Position numbers and translations under genes: made by a program
NCBI RefSeq assembly: GCF_003711515.1
Contig: NW_021167089.1
Location: 193,296 to 257,295 of the forward strand
Direction: 5' to 3'
From: Sodiomyces alkalinus F11
Taxonomy: Eukaryota; Ascomycota; Sordariomycetes; Glomerellales; Plectosphaerellaceae
Length of the DNA: 64,000 nucleotides
In this document: positions 1 to 12,169 of the stretch, piece by piece
How positions within the stretch are numbered: position 1 is the stretch's first letter
How the letters are laid out: each line of letters opens with the position of its first letter
The notes under the pieces: generated by a model
Database searches by the model: none
The model's input: the letters and a program-made list of their open reading frames with translations, nothing else
What the model was told of the DNA's origin: nothing

Positions 1-2286
1 CATCACTAGCATGCTCTTGACAAGCCGCGCCTGAGCCGACCCCGGACAGGCGGGCGCCATGGCCAGCATGACCCAGTGGAACACCCCCGCCACCGCTTTC
101 CAGGTCGCGAGGGGCACACGCCGCGTCGCATTCCACATGCCCAGGAACTCGGACGCTGTACATGCCTGGCTGATGGGAGTTTGCGTCATGATGGCACGAC
201 TGTAGGCCAGCGCGGCCAACCGGACTGTCCGGTAGAGGTAGTCCGGTCGCTCCGTGGGTTCCGAAGACGCCCGCGCGTCGAGGCCGAGGGTGGGGTCGAG
301 AGACCCTTCGTAGGAGTATACCACATTGCCCAGATGTGAAGAAGCTCGTCCTCCTGTGGGGTAAACCGCGGCATCCCCTCGGGTGGTCGGGATGGGGGTC
401 AAACTCCTTCCCGTGGCGCCACTGGCCCCGGCCCCCTTATCCGCCACGCCTAGCGGGCTTCTTCCGCGGCGCATTGCATTCGAGCCCCGCAGCGAGGTTT
501 CTTCCTCCGAAGGTGACGGTCTCCTTGAGGATGGATGTGGGCTTCCGGTGATGGGGTTCAGATGTAGGAGACGGTTATGCATCCATTCGGAAGTTGTCTT
601 GACCTTGCGTAACTGCTGCGGTGTCGGGTGTTCGGGGAGCCAGAGCACAGCATTAAATAAGAAACGCATATCGTCTAAGATCCTCGCCGTCGCCGGATGG
701 AGACCGAGCAGGTGGCTAGATTCGGAAAACGAAGGTAGGTATCCCACCAAGGGCGAGTTGTGCGAGGTTTTCAGTGGGTTGTTGTCCGGGTTCTCGAATG
801 CAAATTCAGGCCCGTCTTGGAGAAAGGGGATGGTTTCGTGGGCTACAGAAATAGACACATCGTGACTGCATAACTCCCGCCACTCATTAGCCTTGTGTGT
901 CGTGTAGGTTTAGTTTCTTTTTGCGGGACAGAACGCAGGGGCTCGTATCGAAGGAGGGGGTTGCAGCTCACGCTATAGCGTTCTTCGCCAGAAAACCGTC
1001 CATACCCAGGTGAGCGAACCCGCCCCTGAGGCGTATCATCTCGCGAAGACCCCGAAGATGTGCCCGGACATCTCGCATCTCTCCCCAGTACCACTCATTC
1101 GAAATGAGTTGGATCACTCCAGCGATGGAAGACTCGCTGGCTTGGCCCGAATCCGAGTGGAGGTGCTGGTTGAGTATGTGAATGGCCCGACCTCTGTGAG
1201 CAATAACGAGGGTCCTAGGAATGCTTCCGGCTTCGCCAAGATAACAAGCAGTGGTATATAGAAGAATTTGCAAAAGCAAGGAGTTTTGGGTTATGTGTGA
1301 ATCGTTGCGTCTGGTCACATGCACTCTGGTGCGTAGTTGCTTGACATCCCGGTCGTTGTTGACCGAACTCTCCAAATAATCGAAGAGGCCCAAGTCGATT
1401 CGGAGGAGATCAGCAATGCTGAGAATAGGGAAAGGCGCCTGGAAGCACCCCGGAAGGCTTCCAGGGGGATGGGTCGCCCCGACTGCTGTCGTCCAATGTA
1501 GTTGTTGCGGTTCCTCAACCAACCTTGCGACTGGCCAGGGGATGCCCGCAGTCGACAATGTACTCCAGGCCATGAAAGCATTGATGTAGTCGGAATCCAA
1601 AATAGAGTTGCCGTATCCGCGAAACTTCTCAGGGATGGCGTAGTGTCGCATGAGGAGGCGCAGAGCTTCAGATAGGGCGTCACCGGAGGTCTTCAAGTCA
1701 GGTTCGTACGGCCAAGGCGTGCTCCCCGGCGAGAGGGCATCGTCTTCCCGATTACTCGCCCAAGCCGAGCTCCACAGGGGGTGTAATGCGTTGGGGCATG
1801 CGCATGTGGTTGTGGTTGTGGTTGTGGTTGTGGTGACCATGCCAGATGATGTCCCTGGTTTCCCCCTTTCCACCAAGGTCCATGGCTGGGGTGAGATCTC
1901 CGGCAGAGCAGCAGAACTACCGCGATTACCGCGAAAAGCAGAGCCGGGGGACCTTCTTCGCTTCAGTTGCCCGGTGAGACGAGGTAAGGGCGAGGGTGAA
2001 GACGATGGTACTCGTCTGCAGTAGGGGTCGTGTCAGTTTTGCGAGCAGAATTCCTCGACTAACATCCGGGAGCGGTTCTTCATGGTTCATACCTGTCGTG
2101 CTTGTATTCGCACGCCGGTTGAGGAAACCTGCGGGCACAGTTGTTACAGGGCTGTCCGTGGTCACACTAGGTCAAGGTTAGGCCCCGGAGCATGGTGTAT
2201 CCCAAATAATAAACGGTGATGTGAGTTATTGAAATTCGGCATACCTTTTGTTTCCGTCTCCTACACTCTCCGCAAGACGTGGTCAT
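1..2286 (-). CDS. Zn2Cys6 fungal-specific transcription factor, 3' end cut by window edge
   Basis: Likely nuclear DNA-binding regulator. Four exons are supported: 2245-2286, 2093-2166, 972-2015 and 865 to beyond position 1. Introns are 2167-2244, 2016-2092 and 866-971, all GT..AG with matching phase. Exons 1 and 2 join to give a binuclear zinc cluster in the first 33 residues with spacing CX2CX6CX5CX2CX8C (Cys5, 8, 15, 21, 24, 33). Exon 3 carries a polythreonine run and then the Fungal_trans_2-type body, including the motif EMIRLRGGFAHLGMDGF. Exon 4 continues the body and remains open to base 1. The start chosen is the Met just before the cluster; an in-frame Met at 2334 is an alternative. 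Target genes cannot be inferred. The family call is firm; the exon model is by eye. Confidence 0.85.
1803..1835. repeat. GTGGTT hexamer microsatellite inside the transcription factor
   Basis: The plus strand shows repeated gtggttgtg units. On the coding (minus) strand this encodes the run of about ten threonines near the start of exon 3. Such a tract can vary in length between strains without breaking frame only in steps of three bases. Confidence 0.8.
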
Positions 2287-2334
2287 CCTCTCGACACGAG
2301 ATGTGCGAGAATTCTGAAGCAAACCTTCAGGCAT

Positions 2335-4646
2335 GTTCTCCAACGAGTCGCCGGGTAAGCGTTGAGTGCACCCCTTTCGAGTGACGGGTCCGCCATAAAG
2401 GCATAAACTCTCCCGTAGGGCTGAAATAAAGGATGGTAGGGCTGAATATAATAGACCGCGTGCTTGGTTCTGACCCACTATGTGGCATGAGCTTCATGCA
2501 AGCCTTCGGAGATGCGCATTTCTGACCTGTCGTTGATTCGCTGGTAAGAAGCGCCCTAGATTCTGCCGAGACCCGAGAGGGACGAGGGCGACGGCGATTC
2601 CGTTCCATGGGATTTGCGTCACGACCAGCAGCAGTCTGAACGAATGCGGATCATAAAGTCGTGAGCGAAGGCCCAGAGACTGTAGGGTCAGTTGTAATTA
2701 GCAGAGACAACGTACATTTTCTGGAATTGGATAGCTTGAGAGAGGTTCTTTGGGATGTCATGTCCTCGATCAAGCCGGACTATATACAGCCGGCTTCACA
2801 CGGCCAGAAAATAAAACAAAAAAGGAACAATGGAGGAAGAAGAAAAAGTGCATCTATCACCGCGAGATGTTTGTCATGAGGAAGAGGTGTCGACTGTGGC
2901 GTATTGAGAGAACAATGGGGGCACATCGTCATCGAGAGACAAGCTGCCCCGGCCCCTGATGCATGCACGTCTTGAGTGTCAACCAATGCCCCGGAAATCA
3001 CCGTGATCGAAGTCTTCCAGTAGTCTTCCAGGCAGAGGCAGCCGGTAGACGACAGGACGTGGAACAGCGCAGACCTGAGTTGCAACCACAGCGAATGAAA
3101 TGAATGGAACCTGATTTCCCAAAGCCACGTAAGTTCCCAGTGACAGTTCTGGGTATCTGGTGGCGAAGCAAGCAATAAATAGGTAAATATGCAGGATCGC
3201 GAGCCTCACTTATCCGACCATACGACGAGGAACATGAGTGGCCCGCGGCGTCATAAGTTATTATGTGCTATTAAGGGGCAGTTCGCACTCCGCCTCCTGG
3301 ATAGGGCCACGGGATGCAACAACTTCGTAGAGGAGAGGAGTGGAGCGGGTCGGCTGCAGGTAATCAAATGGACCCCATCCTGCTCTGGGCGATCCTGTAT
3401 CTGCAGACGCTTCCCCATGGAGCGTAGACTGCGTAGTAGCGGCCTGGGCGAGTGAGTGGACGAGAACCTGTCAAAGAATTCCAAGGTCGGGCTTTCAAGG
3501 AAAAAAAAAATTGAGAAACGATGGAGTGAATCAGGGAAATAATGTGAGGGAGTCTAAAATCAGCGACCTCTCTCAAAACCCCAAGGCAACAAGCTGTTAG
3601 AGATCCCATCTCCAGTGCCAAGGCCCAAGGCCCAAGGCGCAAGGCCGGTCTTCCGGCACTCCATAGGGCTGATCAGGCGTAGGGCTGACTGGGCTCAAGT
3701 TGAAGCAAGTACTCACTATGGGTATATGTGTGTACCGTGTGTCGTCGCGTCTGATACACGGTTCTTAGCAGTAAGCAGGTGCTGAACATATACAGTATGG
3801 GGTCGGAGAAGTCCTATACATTTTCGCCGAGACGAGCCGAGACAAGCCGAGACAAGCCGAGAGACAAGCCGAGAGACAAGCCGAGACAAGGACCCTCCGT
3901 AATAACCTCTACGATAATTTGCTCCGTAGATGGCTCGCGATCACGCACCTTCAAAGGAAGCGAGGACATACGGGGAATTAGCTAGATCGTGCAGGATCCT
4001 GGTATAATCCATCCCATATCATCAGCCTTGGCAGTCTTATATCATAGAATGTCAACTATATTAATCATCCTAGCATCAACACGACGTAAATCGGCGTACG
4101 GATAATATTAATATATTAGGTAGTTATTGGCAGGATACCTAGCCCATCATTGGTACAGCTGCCATTCCACCTGACAAAAGGAAAATCGAACAGGGACATG
4201 AGAATAAAGCAGAGAGAGGGAAGAAAGAAAGAGAGAGAGAGAGCAGGGATGGGAAAGGGGGGAAAAAAGAGGTCAGGTCATCCCGACTCGCCTCTGTACC
4301 ATTTCGCTCATTTATTCTTCCTCACTTCCATCCTATATCTCAGTCGTTCATATAAAACGTCATATTGAAATAACTCTGAACGTCACATAGCTGGCATAGA
4401 GTGGTATGTGAAACCTATATAGCAACGGGGAATCTCGACAGACATATACGCAACTGGATAAAAAAAGAAAAACAAACTTCCCACGCAAAAAAGGCCTCAC
4501 AAGATAGGAGACAGGCCCGGACATTCCACGGACATTTGTGTCATCCCTTGCGTATCGTATCTTGCTGCCTCTTCTTCCCGTTGGTAAAGAAACCGCATGG
4601 CCCTTCCCCATAGATGAGGTCCCGGTTCCTGCCGTAGGCCCTCATC
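2335..4646. other. Intergenic, no recognisable gene
   Basis: Only short frames occur, with no family motif on either strand. The stretch holds the upstream region of the leftward transcription factor, a decamer repeat at 3833-3889, an AT-rich patch around 4000-4130, a purine-rich patch around 4198-4273, and the 3' flank of the patatin-like gene. Confidence 0.6.
3833..3889. repeat. Short tandem repeat with unit gagacaagcc
   Basis: About five imperfect copies of gagacaagcc follow each other, some with an extra ga. No coding context is visible. Confidence 0.75.
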
Positions 4647-6873
4647 TCACCTGCCTCGGAAATCCGGTTTGCGCGCCATGTTCACTGGTGGCGGCTCATC
4701 ATCCCCCGGATACGGCAGCGCTACACCGATGCCCGGATAACGGGTACGGCTTGCTTGCTGCTCGGGGAGAGGCGTCTTAGGCGGTAAAGGGGGAGGGATA
4801 CGGTGAGGCCCGTCTTGTGGCGGTAGTGGCGGCAGCGGTTGGGTCGGGGGTACAGGCCACCGGGGGTGCTCGTCGGGGCTCATGATGGCGATCTTATCAG
4901 CTCCAGCCGCGTGTCGGTACTGCGACGGCGTGGGCGCCGTGACAACAAACCGATCCGCTTCGTCCGAGTTCCTTCGACGGTTTGGCCCCGGAGCCGGCGG
5001 CGGCGAGTGCCTGGGCCGCGGAGGTGATGAGCCCCTCCTCGTATGCGATGCCGGTCCCAGTGGTGATGGTGGTGGATGGTCGCCCGAGGCTCTTGGTGAT
5101 CGCTGCGCGCCCATGGTAGGAAGATGGAGTGAGTCCATACCCGAGTCGTACGACTGCCTCGGCGACGAGAGGGACTGCGGGAAGGACGCCGGCAGGGTCG
5201 GGGAATCCCCGGGCAGCTCCGCAGCCATTGGCTCCAGCATGGTGTGTACCTTTCTGCCTTCAGGCACGTCGGGGAGTGCAGCTTGGCGCGCCAGGCGCTG
5301 GTGTGCCTTGTGGATATTGGCCATCTTACCCGTCGCGTTCTGGATCATCTCTTGTTCTGCCTCCCGCCGGAGATACTGCCTGGTTCCGCTGCTGATGTTG
5401 GCCAGGCGGTGCCACTCGTTCATGCCAAACTCGCCGACTCCCATTTCCACGTTGAACCGGTAGTAGTTGTCGATGCTGACGCCTCGGGCCGGTAGCAGCT
5501 CTTTGATCATCCTCTCGTGCGTCGTCTCGCAACCCTCAATCTTTGCGACGAGTCGGCGTCGTGCCTCGCCGAATTCCCCTAGAAACCCCTCGTACCACAT
5601 GTTCTGGTTTGCGTCGCTTCCCCTCGGCCTTTTCCCCGTGCCCACGCTGATGAACACACCCACCTCCCTACCGGGCCATTCGTTCACGGTGGCCTCTTCC
5701 AACGCTTCTGGTGCCGGGTTGAACGGGCCGGCGCCGTCATCGTGGAACACAGACTGGCCGATCTGGATGGGCTTGAACGCGAGTCCGATGGAACAAGTCG
5801 CCCTCGCGGCTTCCCAGAGCTTACAGTCGAACTCGGGAGGGGGCTCTCTTCTCGAGTCGTACGATCGCAGGATAACGGGCGGTTGCCCCTTTCCGGCGCC
5901 CTTGTACATTGTTAATACCGCCCTAGGAAGCGTCGGCGTTAGCAACTACTATTGAGATGAACCGAAAAAAAAGAAGAAAAAAAGAAGAAAAAAAGAAGAA
6001 AAAAAGAAGAAAAAAAAAGAAGAAAAAAAAAAAGAAGAAAAAAAGAAAAAAAAAAAAAAAGAAACCGCCTATTCAGAATTCTGGAACAAATCAATGAAAA
6101 TCAAGGTCTCACGTCTTCGTTCTATTTTCCCTCGAGTCGTACAGACGGGCCTCTGGATTTCCCCACTGCGAGGGGAAGCCGAACCGCGTCGTTTCAGCCT
6201 GAGGGCCACGTGCGCTAAAGCTGACAACGCTGGCGTTGCTGGACTGGCGTCTCGGATAGGAAGAGTTGTTGGAGCCGGTGAGCGGGTTCGCCATGTTGGG
6301 CGTTGTGCCGTCGTTGCCTTCGCCCTCGTATACGGTGTGTTCGCGGACGCACTCCTTGATGGCCGCCTCCAGCTTGGAAGCCTTGAAAAGGGTCGAGCGG
6401 TAGGGGATACCGGCGATCGTCTTATCCGTCTCGAAGACCATGCGCGTCAGCCGGACATACAGCTCCTTGCATGTCTCTAGGTCGAGGCGCAGGCGGCCGA
6501 GCATCAGGGCGATCAAGCCGCCTGTGCCGGTGCCCACGATGAGGTCGAAGTGGTCGCATGGTTTGGGTATTTGGTGACGACGCGGGGCGCGGCCCTCGAT
6601 CTCGACATAGGCGCGATGCATGAGCTCTTGGACGATAATAAGCATGGAGTACCCGCGGACTCCTCCTCCATCTGTGACACCCGGCGCGCGACACCAATCG
6701 CATCATGGTTAGCGTTGCAAGTCCCTCTCGCTGTGGCGACGGCGGGAGGGGTAAAGAATCAGGCCCGTGTCGCAGCTGCCCCAAGAACAGAATAGTAAAA
6801 GCGTACCGAGAGATAGAATGCGGAGGGGAGGACCCTTGGTTGTGTCCCTCCTCTTAACTCCAGTCCCGTCCAT
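4647..6873 (-). CDS. Patatin-like phospholipase family protein with Gly at the nucleophile position
   Basis: Predicted 633 aa from three exons: 6807-6873, 6113-6671 and 4647-5922, with introns 6672-6806 and 5923-6112. All junctions keep phase, and intron 1 splits the Asp codon of the oxyanion motif DGGGVRG (residues 23-29). The expected GXSXG nucleophile elbow reads GTGTG (residues 69-73), so Ser is replaced by Gly71. The Asp of the DG[A/G] motif is present in FHDDGAG (Asp271). Patatins are lipid acyl hydrolases using a Ser-Asp dyad, so this protein may be inactive as a hydrolase or use another residue. The last ~200 residues are Pro/Arg/Ser-rich and look disordered. I believe fungal relatives share this GTGTG form, which would argue against a sequencing error, but I cannot check that here. 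The family call is firm; activity is unknown. Confidence 0.88.
5958..6063. repeat. Long A-rich/G purine tract inside patatin intron 2
   Basis: Over 100 bases consist almost only of A with single G at short intervals. On the transcribed strand this becomes an exceptionally long polypyrimidine tract upstream of the 3' splice site at 5923. Confidence 0.85.
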
Positions 6874-8236
6874 TTTCCTTTTTTTTCTTTTACTTCTTTT
6901 TTTTTTCTTTTTCTTTTGCGCAATTCGGGCGACACTTGATTGGTGCCCCGCCGCGATGCACAGAAGAAGAGTGAGAGTTCCGAGTTGAGTCGAGTCGAGT
7001 CAGAGTTTGGCAGTGGAAAAGAGAGTTTGATGTGTTATGTGTTATTGATGCCCTTCGATCAACTGGCCTGCGCAAAAGGGCACAAAGATCTGGCCTACAG
7101 AGTATTTCCTCCTTCAGGTGTGTACGGAGTAGCTGTTTCGTCGCGGGGTCACGAGCGAGTGACGCAAGAAGAACACCAGAGGAGTACGTACTCTACTCCG
7201 TGATGGCCGACAACCTGGAAGGTTAGAGGTACATTCGGAGGAACGAGTGTCCGGGCGCAAAGCGCAAGCGAGGATGCAGGTACTTGTAGATACCTCTGTG
7301 CAAAGAACTGAAATATCTGACAGTTACGAACAGTTATCCGCAAGATTGGAAACTTGAAAGACGAGTCCCCGGTAAAACGTATGATTGATTACTAGATACC
7401 TTGTAGGTAATCAATAAGATCCGCCTTGCAATTGCCACCATAATAGCCTTGGGCATAAGGGAGGTACTTCAGCTCTTTTTCTCATCAAGTATCCGTAGGC
7501 GAAGTAGTGTACTTCGCTGCATTTCGGAAAGGAAGGTTATTGGCAAGGTACCGATATGCGTCGATTTCCCTGTGACAAAGCGGCCTCCCGTCTCATGACG
7601 AACTCGCTAAGGTAAGGTAATAAGATACCGTAAAACCTAAGGTACCTCTTAGGTAGATGCCCGCTGACAGGTGCAGCGGTGGTTATTCACTTCGCGGCCC
7701 AATAACGCACTATTCGTACATTGCAGACTGCAGTCTAATTACAAGCAGTCTGCAAGCAGTCTGCAATCGACAAATACTTATGTTCTGCTGAATCGCCACT
7801 TGGGAAGCGGGGCCACGAATGTGGGATAGAACTGATGCCTCGGACGGGTTTCGTCGTCTTCTGGTACGATACATATACTTGATGTAATGACTGAGCGAGG
7901 GAGATCCCGGTGCAATGCATTCGCCGTCCTCAACGCCTCGAATCGACAATCGACCATAGGGGAAGGCGGCAACCGAAGCGAAGCGGTCATTACTGGCCTG
8001 AACGCGCCTGGCTCACGTCATCAGCTGACAAGACCTTCATCCTTCCTGTTCATCCTTCCCATCATTTGCCCTTTCGACAGGTACTGCGAGGGCGTTTCAT
8101 GCCTCTTCCATTACCTAGATAAGGTTACTCTACCTTGTATCGCTCAGCCACTCGTGGTGGGAAGTACGCTAGCCTCGTTCGTCCGTGATTAGGAGTACGA
8201 AGTACATGGGAACCTACACCGGCATACGATACAGCG
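6874..8236. other. Intergenic flank left of the retrotransposon, no recognisable gene
   Basis: No frame shows a family motif. It contains the upstream region of the patatin-like gene with T-rich runs near 6877-6918, and several dispersed words of the type aaggtacct and tacggagta (for example around 7127 and 7639). A short duplication of gcagtctgca occurs near 7743-7764. Confidence 0.55.
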
Positions 8237-8241
8237 ATTTC
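8237..8241. repeat. Target site duplication, left copy (ATTTC)
   Basis: ATTTC directly precedes the 5' LTR and recurs directly after the 3' LTR at 15470-15474. A 5-bp duplication is the usual size for Ty1/Copia integration. Confidence 0.85.
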
Positions 8242-8437
8242 TATCATATTCTATCACGTAAGCCACGGTGTGGTGACCTCCTATTAGTTAGAGGTGCCCC
8301 ACTATCCTCGCTTAGAAGGTGGCAGATATATTTAGGACACGTATACCCGCCCCCTTTTTCTTTCTCTTTTATAGATAATATAATTATATATTTCCTGAAT
8401 TAACGCTCCCTATAAGCACGCTCCTATTAATTTAATA
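8242..8437 (+). repeat. 5' long terminal repeat
   Basis: This 196-bp stretch matches 15275-15469 along its length, including the shared words gtaagccacgg, gttagaggtgcc, cttagaaggtggcag and cgccccctttttctt. The outer (left) part keeps CA and TG dinucleotides, while the inner (right) part has lost most of them. The ends read TA...TA rather than TG...CA, which fits C-to-T mutation. Confidence 0.92.
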
Positions 8438-9059
8438 GTTATAAGCCCGGGTAGTAGTAGTAACTAATAACTTCCTACTAATTTATTATCTATATTTATT
8501 TTTATATACTTTTATAGTATTATAGAGCCCTCCTACGCTCTCTCTACTAATAATAAGCTTTTATTCGCTAAACTCTTATTTAACACTATATTAAATAAGC
8601 TCGAGATCACGGCTAAAGCGCTCGGTATCCCACGCCTTAAATCCACATAGTAATAGGCCGATTAGATCTTCTATATCTAGTCGTATACGTAAAGGATAAA
8701 GGTCTAGGCATTACTCGATCCTAGCTAAAAAGATTAGCTAGATAACCGTCCTAAGTATATTATACCTAAATCTCTAAATTAACTACGCGAATAGTATTCC
8801 TAAGGCGAGGGCGACGATACTATTATACCCTTAACGTAGGAGCTTATACGCCTCGCCAGCCTAGAATTAAAAGCTTAGTCGCCTTATTAAAGCGCTTAAT
8901 AAGGCTAATTAACTGCTTAAAACCACCATAGAGACCTCTACTTATTAATAGGCTATCGAAGAAGCTATTAAAAGATATCTCGGCTACGATACGGAAAACT
9001 AAAATAGATACTTTATATTACGCTATATAATAAAAGAACTTATGAGTAGCTTCGCTTTA

Positions 9060-9560
9060 AGTAGTATTTATATAAAGGAAGAGGTAAGACGAGTATATAA
9101 AAAGTATCTATAAAACGCTTATCGAGCTAATACTAAAATAGCTCTATAGTATATAGAGTAAAATACCCTTATTAAACGCATATATTAGTAAAAGGTAACC
9201 GAGATTAAAGGACCTACTACTATTCGGAACTTCTTTATAGTAGTTAGATAGAAGTTTACGTTTATTTAGGCAGAAACTAAGCTTTAGGAGCTAATAATAA
9301 AAAAGGTCCGCGGCGATAAGATTTTCGATCTTCTAATATACGGCTATAAGTTTAACGCTATTATAAGCGCTCTAACCACGGACGGTATACGCCACGGCGT
9401 TTATATAACCCTAAAAGACCGCGTAGATAATAATAAAGGCGGAAAAAAGCCTAAGAAGAAGAGTATTAATTACCCCTATTAACGCGAATACACTTAGAAG
9501 CCAGAGTATTATAATAAGCTAGAGTACGCTCTAACCGGAAAATACGAGTAGAGATCTAAT
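9060..9560 (+). pseudogene. Degenerate gag-like remnant of the Copia element
   Basis: Plus-strand translation with stops tolerated gives a gag-like stretch ending in a basic segment and then a run near 9455-9515 where TAC/TAT codons sit where Cys and His of a zinc knuckle would be expected (Cys TGC/TGT and His CAC become Tyr codons by C-to-T or G-to-A change). The zinc-knuckle reading is tentative. Confidence 0.45.
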
Positions 9561-9989
9561 ACCTACGTGAATAATAAATAGTATAAGGAGATATAAAAGG
9601 AGATTAAGTTCCTAAAGTGGAAAAGCTTACGCGAAAAACTATTAAAAAAGGGATAAGAATACTCGGAGAGCTATAGTAGTAAGAGAGATAGGTATCCTAG
9701 GAAGGTTATTATAACTATCCTAGATCCTGCCCTTATCTATACTATAGAAGAGGTCCTTAGGATCTACGCCGCGCTCTAACTAGGCCCCTACCCGCTCTTA
9801 TAGAGCACTCTTCTTAATAATTACGGCGTAACTTACCTTATTAACTTAATCGACCTGCTTATTCTAGGCTCCTTTATTACTATAAAGGGATCTATTAAAT
9901 CCGGTATAACCGACTTTCCGATTATTAGTAAAGGTAAACAGCTTCTTAAGGGAATCCTTAATAGACCTTTAGGTACTCTAAAAGCTAAC

Positions 9990-11330
9990 TTAGAGCTTAA
10001 CGATATAGTCGTCGTGGAGGGATTTTACACGAATATTATATCGGAAGCTCTATTACATAAGGTTAGGATCTAGTATTTGGGATATAACTACCCGTTACGC
10101 TTTAGAATAGCGGAGAAGAGCGTGGTCTTATTAAAGCTTCTTCGACGCTTTAATATAACTATTGCTTAGTATAAGCTAATTTTATCTTCTTCTTCTTATT
10201 CGTTATTCTAACCGATACTATATAGTATTATTCCAATTAACTATAACTATTAGTATATACTTATTATAGTAGTCGATCGACTAACTAAAGCTAACTAATA
10301 TTACCGACCTTCCTATAACCCTCCGTGTCCACGAGTCGACGAAGAATAGTTATAGCACTTAAGAGCAGGCTATCTTAGACTAAGCGCTCTATAAGTATTA
10401 GTTCGTAACGCTAGGAACGTGTTAATTAAGGGAACTAAGCAGATAGACTATAAGATATACTCCCGAACCTAGGTATATTAAGTTATATCTCGATATATAT
10501 TAGAATACCGCTCTCTATAACCGTTTTAGTGTATTTATTAGGATCTTTAAGAGCTACCTAAGAGCTATAACGGTATACGATATCTTCTTATAATAAAGGA
10601 CGAATATAATAGCTAGATCTATGTACTGTCTTTAGCTTCGAAAAACAGCGTTACGGTTTATAACGCGCTATAAGCCTTCGAACGATAGGTTAATCGGCAG
10701 TTTATATTATATATCTATAAGATACGCAGTAATAATAAGCCCTTAATCGTTAATTTAGCAGGGAATTTAATAACCCAGTTATAGGCGAGTAGTTAAGGGA
10801 TTAATATAGAAATTACACCGTCCTATACGTATAAACCGAATAGAGGCAGCGAAAAAGCTGGTTAACTAATTATTATAAAGTCTAATACTATACTTAACGG
10901 AGCAGGAATTCTACTAGATAAATAGCTAGAAAGCACTAGAATGGTAGCGTTATTATATAATATAAGTCCCTTATAATAACACGGATAAAAATCCCTAGTA
11001 AAAATCCTCGACTTATAATTTAGAGATAATACGCCGATTCCGGTAAAAAAGTATATAGCCGACCTACGCCTTAATTAGAGTAGTATTTATACCTACGGCT
11101 ACCGTGCCTATCTAATAGCGAGGGATAAGGAGGCTAGGAGGAACAGGAAACTATATAAGGTTTAACTAAGGGGATATATTAGGTATCTTATAGGTTACGT
11201 TACCTATAATATTTACCGAGTATAGATTCTATAGCTTTAGAAGGTTATTATAACACGTAATATCCAGTTTAATAAGCAGCTATTTTATAAACTATAGCTT
11301 AAAAAAACAGAATAAATCCTAGAGCCCGAG
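9990..11330 (+). pseudogene. Degenerate gag-pre-integrase and integrase region
   Basis: Near 9996-10060 the frame reads LNDIVVVEGFYTNII, close to the gag-pre-integrase motif of fungal Copia elements. Near 10266-10310 it reads IVVDRLTKAN, typical of an integrase core. From about 11020 to 11290 it reads through the Copia integrase tail, including IYTYGYRAYLIA, RRNRKLYKV and VIITRNIQFNKQLFYK. In-frame stops interrupt all parts, mostly at codons explained by CAA/CAG/CGA/TGG to stop changes. Confidence 0.75.
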
Positions 11331-12169
11331 GCGAGGAACTAGCTTATAACTTATAAAATATAAAAAGATAAAGATAATAACTTTATCCTATAGGCCTACC
11401 CTCCGCGTGGATTAATTAATAGCGCACCTTTTAGAGAATAAGTATAGTCCACGGGTTTAAACTTAGGGGTAGGAGTAGTAAAGGCTAGATTAGATACTTT
11501 ATCGCTATTACTAGATATACCTAGTATACCCAAACCGCCCGTAATAGGACTTTAAACTCTACGCGTAATACCTAATCCTTAGAGCAGGAATCTTTAGGTT
11601 ATAAGCGTAGAGCCGTAGTCTTCGGAGGAACTCTTAATTAATAATTCTTCCGACTAATAAGATAATAGAGCGGCTACCTAAAAAAACACTATAACCGACA
11701 CGCTAGGATTATATATACTAGAGCTTAGTATAGACACTTCGACGATTTTAACTATAGAAAGGAGTATATAGGCGACGGTATAAGGACTAGCTACCCCTAA
11801 TCCGCACTATAGTATTAACCGCATTATAGCGTCCGGATCTAGACCACCTATCCGACTAACTCCTAAGGTAACCGCCCACTAAAGGAAAAAGAGTATACTA
11901 GTAAAGGAAGTAACGCGCGCTAGTGTAAGAATCACCGATCGCCGTGCTTAAGGAAAGACTATTCGGATTAATCCACGGATATATTAGGTAGAGCTAGATA
12001 TACCTTTAACTTATACCTTTTTCTTATCTAATTAATAAAAAGAGTGTTAGGACGGGCTAAAAAGGCTTCTAACCTTTAATTTAATAATCCTCAGAGTAGC
12101 CGATACTAAAATAAATACCCGTTTAAATACTAAAAAAGAGGCTATAACGTTACCGAAGCCCTTAATCGA

